A stretch of DNA of 64,000 nucleotides from an uncultured Paracoccaceae bacterium (GTDB taxonomy: Bacteria > Pseudomonadota > Alphaproteobacteria > Rhodobacterales > Rhodobacteraceae). The notes under the pieces were generated by a model. That model saw nothing but the letters and a program-made list of their open reading frames with translations. It did no database searches and had not been told where the DNA came from. Of the stretch, positions 17,302 through 25,641 are shown one piece after another; positions within the stretch are counted from its first letter, which is position 1, and each line of letters opens with the position of its first letter. The stretch lies in contig CANLNT010000001.1 of assembly GCA_947492825.1 (NCBI GenBank), positions 1-64,000 on the forward strand. The letters are read 5' to 3'. The translations under genes were made by a program, and so were the position numbers.

Positions 17302-18516
17302 ATGCTTCGTATCATTGCACTCACGACAGCGACACTGGCAGTTGCGCCCGCCATTGCGCAGACGCCTGAACGGGTCGAATACGGTCCGCGTCCGTTCTAT
17401 CTGATTGATCGGATGAAAGATGGGCCGCTCAAGGATCAGTTGCAGTCTTGCCAGAACCAAGAGGCGTCCATGTCCTCATTTTCCATCGGGCACCGTGGCG
17501 CGCCGATGCAGTTTCCAGAGCATACAGTCGAATCCAACCGCGCGGCGGCCCTGATGGGGGCGGGCATTCTGGAATGTGATGTGACGTTCACCGCAGACCT
17601 CGAGTTGGTGTGCCGTCACGCACAGAACGACCTGCATACGACGACCAATATTCTTGCCACGCCATTGGCCGCGACCTGCACAACGCCGTTTTCGCCAGCG
17701 AGCGGCGATGCAAGTGCCACGGCCGAATGCCGCACATCCGAAATTACGCTGGACGAATACCGCACACTGACGCCCAAGATGGACGCGGCTGACAGCTCTG
17801 CCACAACGGTCGAGGCCTACCTTGGCGGCACAGCCGGTTGGCGAACCGATCTCTATTCGGTCAAACCGGCGACACTGATGACACACGCGGAGTCCATTGA
17901 ATTGTTCCGCGACCTGGGTGCGCGGTTTACGCCAGAACTGAAGTCGCCCTCGGTCGAGATGCCGTTCAACGGCTTCACGCAAGAAGACTATGCGCAAAAG
18001 CTGGTGGATGAATACGTGGCCGCCGGTGTTCCGGCGTCGGATGTCTGGTTGCAGTCGTTCAACCTCGACGATGTGCTCTATTGGATCGAGGCCGCGCCAG
18101 AGTTCGGCACGCAGGCTGTTTACCTCATGGATGAATACGATATCGACGGATATTCCCCCATGGACCCCGCCACATGGCCGAACACCATGGAAGAGCTGAA
18201 GGCGATGGGCATCAACTATATCGCGCCGCCTACGTGGATGTTGGTGACGCTCGAAGATGGTGAAATCGTCCCGTCCGAACTGGCCATTCAGGCTAGGACT
18301 GCGGACCTCAAAATCATCACATGGACCATCGAACGCTCTGGCCCGCTGGTGAATGGTGGTGGCTGGTACTACCAGTCTATCGCAGATGCGGTGAACAGCG
18401 ACGGCGTGATGTATAAGCTGATCGACGTTTTGGCACAGGACGTCGGGGTTGAGGGGATCTTTTCCGATTGGCCCGCCACGGTGACATATTACGCAAACTG
18501 CATGGGTCTCGAATAA
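17302..18516 (+). CDS. Secreted glycerophosphodiester phosphodiesterase
   Basis: A 404-residue enzyme with a signal peptide (about 1-19, PAIA/Q). The GDPD catalytic set is clear: His64-Arg65-Gly in [15 protein letters not shown] with Glu73, metal ligands Glu91 and Asp93 in LECDVTF, and His106 in CRHAQND. It releases glycerol-3-phosphate from phospholipid head groups in the periplasm. Its place between two phn operons and a PHO-box-like site upstream fit phosphate scavenging. Confidence 0.92.
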   Translation: MLRIIALTTATLAVAPAIAQTPERVEYGPRPFYLIDRMKDGPLKDQLQSCQNQEASMSSFSIGHRGAPMQFPEHTVESNRAAALMGAGILECDVTFTADLELVCRHAQNDLHTTTNILATPLAATCTTPFSPASGDASATAECRTSEITLDEYRTLTPKMDAADSSATTVEAYLGGTAGWRTDLYSVKPATLMTHAESIELFRDLGARFTPELKSPSVEMPFNGFTQEDYAQKLVDEYVAAGVPASDVWLQSFNLDDVLYWIEAAPEFGTQAVYLMDEYDIDGYSPMDPATWPNTMEELKAMGINYIAPPTWMLVTLEDGEIVPSELAIQARTADLKIITWTIERSGPLVNGGGWYYQSIADAVNSDGVMYKLIDVLAQDVGVEGIFSDWPATVTYYANCMGLE

Positions 18517-18536
18517 CCCTGTCCATCGGAATGCAT

Positions 18537-18563
18537 CGGCCTCGCCAGTTTCGGGCGGGGCCG
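18537..18563. terminator. Bidirectional terminator between GDPD and phnF
   Basis: CGGCCTCGCC (18537-18546) pairs with GGCGGGGCCG (18554-18563) with one G-T pair, around a 7-base loop. It lies between two convergent genes. There is no long T-run, only TTTAG on the + side. Confidence 0.65.
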
Positions 18564-18565
18564 CT

Positions 18566-19285
18566 TTAGTTTTCCAAGGTGAGTGTGATCCGATCTCCGA
18601 CAAACCACGTGCGCCCGTATTCGACCGGGTTGCCGTCTTGATCGACATTCACCCCCGACGAGCGTAGCAGCGGGTCGCCCTCAGTGACCTGTAAATGCAG
18701 GGCATGTGTCGCGCCAGCGCGCACCGCCGTCAGCCGCGTAGACGCACGGGTATAATCTGCCACACCTACGGTGGCCAAGGCCTCGGTGACGCTGCCTTGC
18801 GCGCCAAAGGCTGCTGAAATGCCTGGGGTCCGCGCCAGTGGAAAAACGCTTTCGAACACCGCGATGGGCTGGCCGTCAGCCAAGGATAACCCGTGGTACG
18901 AACAGACCGGGTCACCCGCATTGATGGCGAGCGCCCGTGCTTCGCCGTCTGTCGCGAACCGGTCTTCGACCAACAGGACGCGTTTTTCCGGCAATCGCCC
19001 TGCTGCGATCAGATTGTCGTGGAACCTGACCTTGCGCCCGATGGGATAGTCAGTGGGCGTTGAGGCCACAAAAGCGCCCGCGCCGCGCCGGGTGCGGATC
19101 AGCCCTTCCTCCACCAACGCAGAAATCCCATGGCGCACGGTGTGGCGGTTGACACCGAACCGTTCAGCCAGCGCCGCCTCGGTCGGAAGTTTGTCGCCCG
19201 GCGCATAGCGGCCCTCGGCCAGATCACTGCGCAGGGCTTGCGCGATGGCCTGCCAAATCGGCGTTCTAGAGGATGTGTCACGCAA
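18566..19285 (-). CDS. phnF: Phosphonate-operon GntR/HutC-family regulator PhnF
   Basis: A 239-residue regulator. The N-terminal winged helix (residues 8-75: KLPTEAALAERFGVNRHTVR) is followed by a UTRA effector domain, ending in VEYGRTWFVGDRITLTLEN. It is divergent from phnG and so should control the C-P lyase genes and itself from the 80-base gap between them. The ligand is not evident from sequence. Confidence 0.92.
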   Translation of the reverse strand: MRDTSSRTPIWQAIAQALRSDLAEGRYAPGDKLPTEAALAERFGVNRHTVRHGISALVEEGLIRTRRGAGAFVASTPTDYPIGRKVRFHDNLIAAGRLPEKRVLLVEDRFATDGEARALAINAGDPVCSYHGLSLADGQPIAVFESVFPLARTPGISAAFGAQGSVTEALATVGVADYTRASTRLTAVRAGATHALHLQVTEGDPLLRSSGVNVDQDGNPVEYGRTWFVGDRITLTLEN

Positions 19286-19340
19286 AATTCACAAATCTCC
19301 GCTGGGGGAATCGAAGGGATATGTTATGATGTGTCTAGTT

Positions 19341-19351
19341 GTATAGTATAC
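19341..19351. promoter_or_regulatory. Candidate PhnF operator
   Basis: GTATA-G-TATAC is a perfect palindrome in the phnF-phnG gap, directly preceded by a related half GTCTAG (19332-19337). HutC-type GntR regulators bind GT-x-TA-x-AC dyads. It lies 15 bases before the phnG start, where a bound repressor would block expression. Confidence 0.5.
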
Positions 19352-19366
19352 CGAAAAGTTGTCGAG

Positions 19367-19822
19367 ATGAAAGATATCAGCGAAGACCATGCGCCGCGCC
19401 AGCTCTGGCTCGGCCTTATGGCCAAGGCCCCCAAGGGACGCGTTGCCACCCTGCTGGACGAGGCTGTAACGCGCCCCGCTTTCACATGGCTGCGTGCGCC
19501 CGAGGTCGGCAGCACCATGGTCCGGGCCCGCGCAGGTGCCACAGGTAGTCAGTTCAATCTGGGTGAAGTCACTGTAACGCGCTGTGCGCTGACCCTTGCG
19601 ACGGGCGAAGTCGGCCATGCGTATATTCAAGGACGCAGTAAGGCCGATGCAGAGGCCGTGGCGGTGGTGGACGCCCTGATGCAAACCACGGCAGCAACGA
19701 CATTGCAGGCGCAAGTCTTGGATGTGCTCGACGCAGAACAGTCCGCAAAAAGGGACGCGCGCGCTGCCAAAGCTGCCGCCACCAAGGTCGATTTCTTTAC
19801 AATGGTGAGAGGAGAAGACTGA
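19367..19822 (+). CDS. phnG: C-P lyase core subunit PhnG
   Basis: A 151-residue protein with the PhnG pattern RQLWLGLMAKAPKGRVATLL, GSTMVRARAGATGSQFNLGE and TVTRCALTL. PhnG is part of the PhnGHIJ core complex that cleaves the carbon-phosphorus bond. The ATG at 19367 gives a normal start; longer upstream reading is non-coding. Its stop overlaps the phnH start by one base. Confidence 0.95.
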   Translation: MKDISEDHAPRQLWLGLMAKAPKGRVATLLDEAVTRPAFTWLRAPEVGSTMVRARAGATGSQFNLGEVTVTRCALTLATGEVGHAYIQGRSKADAEAVAVVDALMQTTAATTLQAQVLDVLDAEQSAKRDARAAKAAATKVDFFTMVRGED

Positions 19823-20400
19823 TGCAGGCCCAGACCCTCAGCGGCGGCTTCGCGGACCCGGCCATTGCCTCAGCGGTTGCGTTCCGTCAGGTAATGGAAG
19901 CGATGGCGCGGCCCGGTACGATCCACACGCTCACCGGTTCCGCACCGCCTGCGCCTCTTTCCCCTGCGACCGGCGCTGTTTTACTCACGTTGTGTGACCC
20001 TGATACGCCGATTCACCTGACAGGCTCGCTGGATTGCGATGCGGTGCGGACTTGGGTCGCTTTCCACACGGGCGCACCGGTTGTTGGACCGTCTCATTGC
20101 ATGTTCGCGCTGGGCGCCTGGGATGACCTGACGCCATTGAACGCTTATCAAATCGGGACACCGCAATACCCTGACCGCTCTTCCACGCTGATCGTTCAGG
20201 TCGAGCGGTTGGAGCCGATTGGTGCCACATTGTCCGGCCCGGGCATCAAAGACACGCACAGCTTGTCGCTGCCAAAGACCCCGGCGTTTCAGCAGAATGC
20301 AGGGCATTTCCCTCTTGGCCTCGATTTCATCTTTACGTGCGGCGACCGCGTGGCGGCCCTGCCGCGCACGACAGTCGTCACACAAACAGGAGCTATCTGA
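19822..20400 (+). CDS. phnH: C-P lyase core subunit PhnH
   Basis: A 192-residue PhnH, with SGGFADPAIASAVAFRQVME and MARPGTIHTLTG at the start and PLGLDFIFTCGDRVAALPR at the end. PhnH belongs to the C-P lyase core; it has a fold related to PLP transferases but no cofactor site. It is joined to both neighbours by one-base start/stop overlaps. Confidence 0.95.
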   Translation: MQAQTLSGGFADPAIASAVAFRQVMEAMARPGTIHTLTGSAPPAPLSPATGAVLLTLCDPDTPIHLTGSLDCDAVRTWVAFHTGAPVVGPSHCMFALGAWDDLTPLNAYQIGTPQYPDRSSTLIVQVERLEPIGATLSGPGIKDTHSLSLPKTPAFQQNAGHFPLGLDFIFTCGDRVAALPRTTVVTQTGAI

Positions 20401-21488
20401 TGTATGTGGCCGTCAAAGGCGGCGAGCGCGCGATTGAAAACGCACACGCTTGGCTTGCCGAAGAACGCCGCGGCGATACGTCCATTGCTGAACTCAGCAC
20501 CGGGCAAATCCGCGAGCAGCTAGCATTGGCCGTCAATCGTGTCATGGCCGAAGGATCGCTTTATGATCCGGACCTTGCCGCATTGGCGATCAAACAGGCG
20601 CGCGGGGATCTGATTGAGGCGATCTTTCTGATCCGCGCCTACCGCACCACGCTGCCCCGTTTTGGCGCATCCTTGCCCGTCGACACCGGCAAAATGGCTT
20701 GCGACCGACGCATCTCGGCGACATTCAAAGACCTGCCCGGCGGACAGGTTCTGGGGCCAACCTTTGACTACACGCACCGCCTTCTGGATTTCAAACTGGC
20801 CGCCGATGGAGAGGTGCCAGAGGCCGCAACGCGCGAGGCGACGCACGGCGACGTTCCCCATGTGACCGACTTCCTCAACCACGAAAGGTTGATCGAAGAG
20901 GCTGTTCATGATGACACACCACCGCCGGATCTCACCCGCGAACCGCTTGAAATGCCTGCAGAGCGCAGCTTACGTCTGCAGGCACTCACCCGTGCGGACG
21001 AAGGCTTCACGCTTGGCATGGCCTATTCCACTCAGCGTGGCTATGCGCGCAATCACGCCTTTGTGGGTGAATTGCGCATTGGGGCCGTGCCTGTCGAAAT
21101 GGATATCCCCGAGCTTGGGTTCAGCATCGAGATTGGCGAGGTCACGCTGACCGAATGCGAAACCGTCAATCAGTTCACCGGGTCAAAGTCTGAACCACCC
21201 CAGTTCACGCGTGGCTACGGGCTGGTCTTCGGCCAGACCGAACGCAAAGCGATTTCAATGGCGCTGGTCGATCGGGCGCTGCGTTGGGAAGAACTTGGCG
21301 AGGAAGACGAAGGCGCCCCCGCGCAGGACGCTGAGTTTGTGCTGTATCATGCGGACAACATTCAGGCGACAGGGTTCCTAGAGCACATCAAACTGCCCCA
21401 CTACGTCGATTTCCAAGCCGAATTGGAACTGGTGCGAAAGCTGCGTGAAGAGGCGGGCGCGCACATAGTGCCCGAGGCTGCAGAATGA
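20400..21488 (+). CDS. phnI: C-P lyase subunit PhnI (nucleosidase)
   Basis: A 362-residue protein starting MYVAVKGGERAIENAHAWL. PhnI with G, H and L swaps the base of ATP for phosphonate, forming the ribosyl-phosphonate triphosphate. Family blocks such as GMAYSTQRGYARNHAFVGEL and RGYGLVFGQTERKAISMALV are present. A longer upstream reading from 20337 overlaps phnH and is rejected. It overlaps the HAD gene by 4 bases. Confidence 0.95.
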   Translation: MYVAVKGGERAIENAHAWLAEERRGDTSIAELSTGQIREQLALAVNRVMAEGSLYDPDLAALAIKQARGDLIEAIFLIRAYRTTLPRFGASLPVDTGKMACDRRISATFKDLPGGQVLGPTFDYTHRLLDFKLAADGEVPEAATREATHGDVPHVTDFLNHERLIEEAVHDDTPPPDLTREPLEMPAERSLRLQALTRADEGFTLGMAYSTQRGYARNHAFVGELRIGAVPVEMDIPELGFSIEIGEVTLTECETVNQFTGSKSEPPQFTRGYGLVFGQTERKAISMALVDRALRWEELGEEDEGAPAQDAEFVLYHADNIQATGFLEHIKLPHYVDFQAELELVRKLREEAGAHIVPEAAE

Positions 21489-22084
21489 CCCCCGACACTG
21501 TGGTTTTTGACATCGGCGGCGTGTTGATCGACTGGCAACCGCATTTGGCTTGGGCCGATGAAATGGACGCGGCTGAAGCACAGGCGTTTTTGGATCGGAT
21601 CGCCTTCGAAAGGCTGAACCTCGCCTGTGATGCGGGGGCGACGTTTGCGCTGGCAGCATCGCGGATTGCAAACCCCGAAGATGCGGCTCGGTTCGGCCGA
21701 TACGTCGCGCGGTATCAACACACAGTCCCCTCCAAGATCACCGGCACTTGGGATATTTTGTATGCCCTGAAAGGCGCGGGCACGACCGTGCATGCGATCA
21801 CCAACTGGTCGGCTGAAACATGGCCCCAAGGCTGCAAGGCGCATCCAGAGTTGTTGGAGGTATTCGACACGACTGTCGTGTCCGGTGAGGTCGGTATCAT
21901 CAAACCCTCAACCGAAATCTTCGCCCTTATGTGTCAGCGCGCAGATGTCGCGGCTGAACGGTGCGTGTTCATCGACGACGGGTTGCACAACTGTATCGGC
22001 GCACGGGCGGCAGGGATGGACGCAATCCATTTCACAGGTCCCGACGCCTTGCGCCGCGACCTTTCAGCACGGAGCCTGTTATGA
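21485..22084 (+). CDS. HAD-family hydrolase inserted in the C-P lyase operon
   Basis: A 199-residue HAD phosphatase. Motif I is VVFDIGGVLIDW (nucleophile Asp8; the second position is Gly, as in YihX-type enzymes), motif II Thr/Ser in AITNWS, and motif IV CVFIDDGLHN. It overlaps phnI and phnJ by 4 bases each, so it is fully built into the operon. A dephosphorylation step in ribose-phosphate handling is a reasonable inference, since no phnP or phnO is present. The substrate is unknown. Confidence 0.88.
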   Translation: MTPDTVVFDIGGVLIDWQPHLAWADEMDAAEAQAFLDRIAFERLNLACDAGATFALAASRIANPEDAARFGRYVARYQHTVPSKITGTWDILYALKGAGTTVHAITNWSAETWPQGCKAHPELLEVFDTTVVSGEVGIIKPSTEIFALMCQRADVAAERCVFIDDGLHNCIGARAAGMDAIHFTGPDALRRDLSARSLL

Positions 22085-22944
22085 GCGACTACAACTTCGC
22101 CTATCTGGACGAACAGACCAAGCGCATGATCCGCCGCGCGATCCTCAAGGGGTTGGCGATCCCCGGCTATCAGGTGCCATTCGCATCTCGCGAGATGCCG
22201 ATGCCCTATGGTTGGGGTACGGGCGGGGTGCAGGTGTCCGCGGCGGTGATGATGCCAGATGACCGGTTCAAAGTGATTGACCAAGGGGCAGACGACACGA
22301 CTAATGCCGTGTCAATCCGCACCTTCTTTGAGCGCACGGCAGGCGTCGCCACAACGACGAAAACGTCCCAGGCCAGCGTCATTCAGACCCGCCACCGCAT
22401 CCCCGAAGAGCCGCTGAATGAAGGCCAGATCCTTGTCTTCCAAGTGCCGATCCCAGAGCCTTTGCGGTTTCTGGAACCTCGCGAAAGCGAAACCCGCAAG
22501 ATGCACAGCCTTGAAGAATACGGGCTGATGCATGTGAAGCTTTACGAAGACATCAGCCGCCACGGCCATATCGCGACGTCATATGATTATCCGGTCAAGG
22601 TTGAGGGGCGCTATGTCATGGACCCATCCCCAATCCCGAAGTTTGACAACCCCAAGCTTGGGAATATGGCGGCGATCCAATTGTTCGGGGCGGGCCGCGA
22701 ACAACGCATTTATGCGCTGCCACCCTATTCTCAAGTGGTGTCGCTTGATTTCGAGGACCACCCCTTTGAGGCCTCTAAACCGGATCATCCTTGTGCCATG
22801 TGCGGGGCGGAAAACAGCTACCTTGACGAAGTGATCACCGATGATGCGGGCGGGCGGATGTTCGTCTGTTCCGACACCGATTTCTGCGAGGCAAGACAGG
22901 TCGCAGGCCACACCGGCACAATGAACGGAAAGGACGCGGCATGA
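22081..22944 (+). CDS. phnJ: C-P lyase PhnJ (radical SAM)
   Basis: A 287-residue catalytic subunit that cleaves the C-P bond by radical chemistry. Four cysteines, Cys238, Cys241, Cys263 and Cys269 (PCAMCGAEN and CSDTDFCE), match the iron-sulfur ligands of E. coli PhnJ in spacing. The start, NFAYLDEQTKRMIRRAILKG, and the LAIPGYQVPF region with its conserved Gly also fit. It is coupled by 4-base overlaps to the HAD gene and phnK. Confidence 0.97.
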   Translation: MSDYNFAYLDEQTKRMIRRAILKGLAIPGYQVPFASREMPMPYGWGTGGVQVSAAVMMPDDRFKVIDQGADDTTNAVSIRTFFERTAGVATTTKTSQASVIQTRHRIPEEPLNEGQILVFQVPIPEPLRFLEPRESETRKMHSLEEYGLMHVKLYEDISRHGHIATSYDYPVKVEGRYVMDPSPIPKFDNPKLGNMAAIQLFGAGREQRIYALPPYSQVVSLDFEDHPFEASKPDHPCAMCGAENSYLDEVITDDAGGRMFVCSDTDFCEARQVAGHTGTMNGKDAA

Positions 22945-23711
22945 CACCTTTGCTTTCGGTCCAAGGGATTACAAAGTTCTACGGCCACCATATCGGCTGC
23001 AAAGATGTGGGGTTTGACCTTTACCCCGGTGAGGTCATGGGGATTGTCGGTGAAAGCGGGTCGGGAAAGTCCACGCTGCTGAATTGTATGGCGGGGCACT
23101 TGACGCCTGACGCAGGCGCGGTCGTGTTCAACACCCGTGGTGATGGTCCGCGAGATACTGTCACGATGTCAGAACCCGAACGCCGCATGTTGTCGCGGAC
23201 CGATTGGGCTTTCGTGCATCAACACGCCCGTGACGGGCTGCGTATGGGGGTCAGTGCGGGCGGCAATGTGGGCGAACGCCTGATGGCCGTCGGCGAGCGT
23301 CACTATGGCGATATCCGGGGAAAGGCGACCGATTGGCTGGGCCGCGTGGAAATTGACGCCGCCCGTGTCGATGATCGCCCCACGACGTTTTCTGGCGGGA
23401 TGCAACAACGCCTTCAAATCGCCCGCAACCTGGTGACAGGGCCAAGGCTGGTGTTCATGGACGAACCAACAGGCGGGCTTGATGTGTCCGTGCAGGCGCG
23501 CCTGCTTGATCTGTTGCGCGGCTTGGTTCGCGACATGGGATTGTCGGCGATCATCGTCACTCATGACCTCGCTGTCGTGCGCCTCTTGGCGGATCGTTTG
23601 ATGGTCATGAAAGACGGCCACGTCGTAGAGGCGGGCCTGACCGATCAGGTCCTCGACGATCCCCAGCACGCCTATAGCCAACTCCTCGTCAGTTCTGTTT
23701 TGCAGGTGTGA
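22941..23711 (+). CDS. phnK: C-P lyase ATP-binding protein PhnK
   Basis: A 256-residue ABC-type ATPase with Walker A GESGSGKST, signature TFSGGMQQRLQIARNL, Walker B LVFMDEP and switch TGGLDVSVQ. PhnK docks on the core complex through PhnJ rather than serving a transporter. It is embedded between phnJ and phnL with overlapping starts. Confidence 0.95.
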   Translation: MTPLLSVQGITKFYGHHIGCKDVGFDLYPGEVMGIVGESGSGKSTLLNCMAGHLTPDAGAVVFNTRGDGPRDTVTMSEPERRMLSRTDWAFVHQHARDGLRMGVSAGGNVGERLMAVGERHYGDIRGKATDWLGRVEIDAARVDDRPTTFSGGMQQRLQIARNLVTGPRLVFMDEPTGGLDVSVQARLLDLLRGLVRDMGLSAIIVTHDLAVVRLLADRLMVMKDGHVVEAGLTDQVLDDPQHAYSQLLVSSVLQV

Positions 23712-23713
23712 AA

Positions 23714-24397
23714 ATGATTGAACTTAAGAACGTGTCCAAGACCTTTACGCTGCACAATCAAAGCAGTGCGGTAATCGAAGTCATCAACGACGTCTCATTG
23801 TCCGTGGCGGCGGGTGAATGTGTGGCGCTGACCGGTGCATCGGGTGCCGGAAAATCGACCCTGATGCGGATGATCTACGGCAACTACCTGACGCAAACCG
23901 GGCAAATCCTGATCGACGGGACCGACTTGGTGCAAGCCGAACCGCGCGAGGTGATCGCGCTGCGCCGTGAGATTCTTGGATACGTCAGCCAATTCCTGAG
24001 GGTTGTGCCGCGTGTGCCGACGCTTGATGTCGTCGCGGAACCGCTACGCGCCGTTGGGGCCACCGCAGAAGATGCGCTTGCCCGTGCCGAAGAATTGCTC
24101 GCGAAACTCAATATTCCAAGGCGGCTTTGGTCCTTGTCTCCCACAACCTTTTCGGGGGGTGAGCAACAACGCGTCAACATTGCACGCGGCTTTGCCCATC
24201 CCTATCCGGCGATGTTGCTGGATGAACCGACAGCCAGCCTTGATGCGGCCAACCGCGAAGTCGTGTTGTCTCTGATCGAAGACGCCAAGGCCCGGGGTGC
24301 TGCAATTGTTGGCATCTTTCACGATGAGGCCGCGCGCGACCGCGTCTGTGACCGTGAAATTGACGTGGGCCAATTTACGCCCGGAATTGCGGCATGA
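23714..24397 (+). CDS. phnL: C-P lyase ATP-binding protein PhnL
   Basis: A 227-residue ABC ATPase with Walker A GASGAGKST, a Q-loop ending in VSQFLRVVPR, signature TFSGGEQQRVNIARG and Walker B MLLDEPTASLD. PhnL is needed with G, H and I for phosphonate activation. The ATG at 23714 with AGG seven bases upstream is preferred; a GTG at 23708 would give the usual 4-base overlap with phnK and two more residues. It overlaps phnN by 4 bases. Confidence 0.93.
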   Translation: MIELKNVSKTFTLHNQSSAVIEVINDVSLSVAAGECVALTGASGAGKSTLMRMIYGNYLTQTGQILIDGTDLVQAEPREVIALRREILGYVSQFLRVVPRVPTLDVVAEPLRAVGATAEDALARAEELLAKLNIPRRLWSLSPTTFSGGEQQRVNIARGFAHPYPAMLLDEPTASLDAANREVVLSLIEDAKARGAAIVGIFHDEAARDRVCDREIDVGQFTPGIAA

Positions 24398-24939
24398 AGA
24401 ACGGGCGCCTCATCGCAGTTGTCGGCCCGTCCGGTGTCGGCAAGGACAGCGTCATGGAAGGGCTCGCCATAGCCGATCCATCGCTGCACCTTGTGCGGCG
24501 CACGATTACCCGAGCGCCGGCGCTGGGTGGTGAAGACTACGATGCCGTCAGCGTTGCGGAGTTCGAAGCGATGGCGGCGCGTGGGCACTTTGCCGTCCAC
24601 TGGGGCGCCCATGACTTGCAGTATGGCATTCCCGCGTCCATTGATACTGTACTCGCCAGAGGGCAAGACTGCCTCGCAAATTTTTCACGTTTCGCGCTTA
24701 AGGCGGGTGATGCGGTCTTTTCCCATTTTTGTGTCCTCAACATCACCGCAGGGCCCGAGACGCTTGTGTCGCGTCTGAAGGCACGAGGACGCGAAAGCGA
24801 GGAACAGATTGCGAAACGTTTCGCGCAAGCGACCAAGCCGTTGCCCAATGGCCTGAACGTCATGACGATCAGCAATGATGGCGCGCTTGAAGAAACTGTC
24901 GCAAGCGCCCTTTCACTGCTTCAACCAGTGAGGGTGTAG
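24394..24939 (+). CDS. phnN: Ribose 1,5-bisphosphokinase PhnN
   Basis: A 181-residue kinase with P-loop GPSGVGKDS, RRTITRAP and the guanylate-kinase-like region AVHWGAHDLQYGIP. It converts ribose 1,5-bisphosphate to PRPP at the end of the C-P lyase pathway. It is the last gene of the phnGHI-HAD-JKLN run, and its 3' end overlaps the convergent DUF1045 gene by 19 bases. Confidence 0.94.
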   Translation: MKNGRLIAVVGPSGVGKDSVMEGLAIADPSLHLVRRTITRAPALGGEDYDAVSVAEFEAMAARGHFAVHWGAHDLQYGIPASIDTVLARGQDCLANFSRFALKAGDAVFSHFCVLNITAGPETLVSRLKARGRESEEQIAKRFAQATKPLPNGLNVMTISNDGALEETVASALSLLQPVRV

Positions 24940-25592
24940 CGTTGGATAAGTTCAAATCGCCCATCGGGGCGCTCACCGCACAAGGCAATACTGCCCAACT
25001 CATAGCGGTCGGCCATGGGCGGCAGGAGCGCTTGCGCGGTTTCGATCCATATCGCCCGGCCCGTTTCGGGCAAACGCCCGCTCAGCGTCAGGTGGAACCG
25101 GAATTCCTCCATCACGTACGGATAGCCCCAGCGCTTCATCAGCGCCTCCTGGTGCGCGTTCAGACCTGCTTTGCGGCGTCGCTCCAATTCAACCTCGGAA
25201 GCGGGCGCGCGAAGGGGGTCGAGGTCGCGCACACATGCGCTTGCGACCCGTTCCAACCCGCTCAGATCGCCGGTCGGGGTCAACGCAAGAAATCCGCCCA
25301 ATGTTGTCAGCTGCAAACCACCGCTTTGTGCAGGTGCGCAGCGCCCAGCCAAATCGGCGGCCCTCGCTTGCAGTTCATCGAGTGTACGGCCATCCGCCAG
25401 CCTGAACGGCGGCTTCAACGTCCCATGAAAGCCGTACTTTCGCGGTGTCATCGTAATGTCATCCAAACCGGGCAAATCTGCCTGACGCGTGGCGCTGCCC
25501 GTCCGCACATTCCATCCCAGCCACGTGGCCCCAAAATTGGCCAATGCGTCATCGAACGGCGCGTCATAAATCGCGAAACGAGTGTATGTCAT
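24921..25592 (-). CDS. DUF1045 phosphonate-metabolism protein (2H phosphoesterase-like)
   Basis: A 223-residue protein of the DUF1045 family that travels with phn genes. Two H-x-T/S-type motifs are visible, HGTLKPPF (about residues 56-63) and HLTLSGRLP (about 167-175), which suit a 2H phosphoesterase fold acting on cyclic phosphates or 2',3'-type esters. It lies on the opposite strand between phnN and phnM. It might do the job of the absent PhnP cyclic phosphodiesterase; this is inference. Confidence 0.88.
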   Translation of the reverse strand: MTYTRFAIYDAPFDDALANFGATWLGWNVRTGSATRQADLPGLDDITMTPRKYGFHGTLKPPFRLADGRTLDELQARAADLAGRCAPAQSGGLQLTTLGGFLALTPTGDLSGLERVASACVRDLDPLRAPASEVELERRRKAGLNAHQEALMKRWGYPYVMEEFRFHLTLSGRLPETGRAIWIETAQALLPPMADRYELGSIALCGERPDGRFELIQRYTLTG

Positions 25593-25641
25593 GAATTATC
25601 CCCTTAGGCCTGCCGCTATGGACCCTTTGGATGACACTTCT

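Noticed and set aside
17476-18648. 390-codon minus-strand frame opposite the phosphodiesterase gene
   Set aside because: It runs through a secreted enzyme with clear signal peptide and catalytic residues on the + strand and also into the phnF gene; no family pattern.
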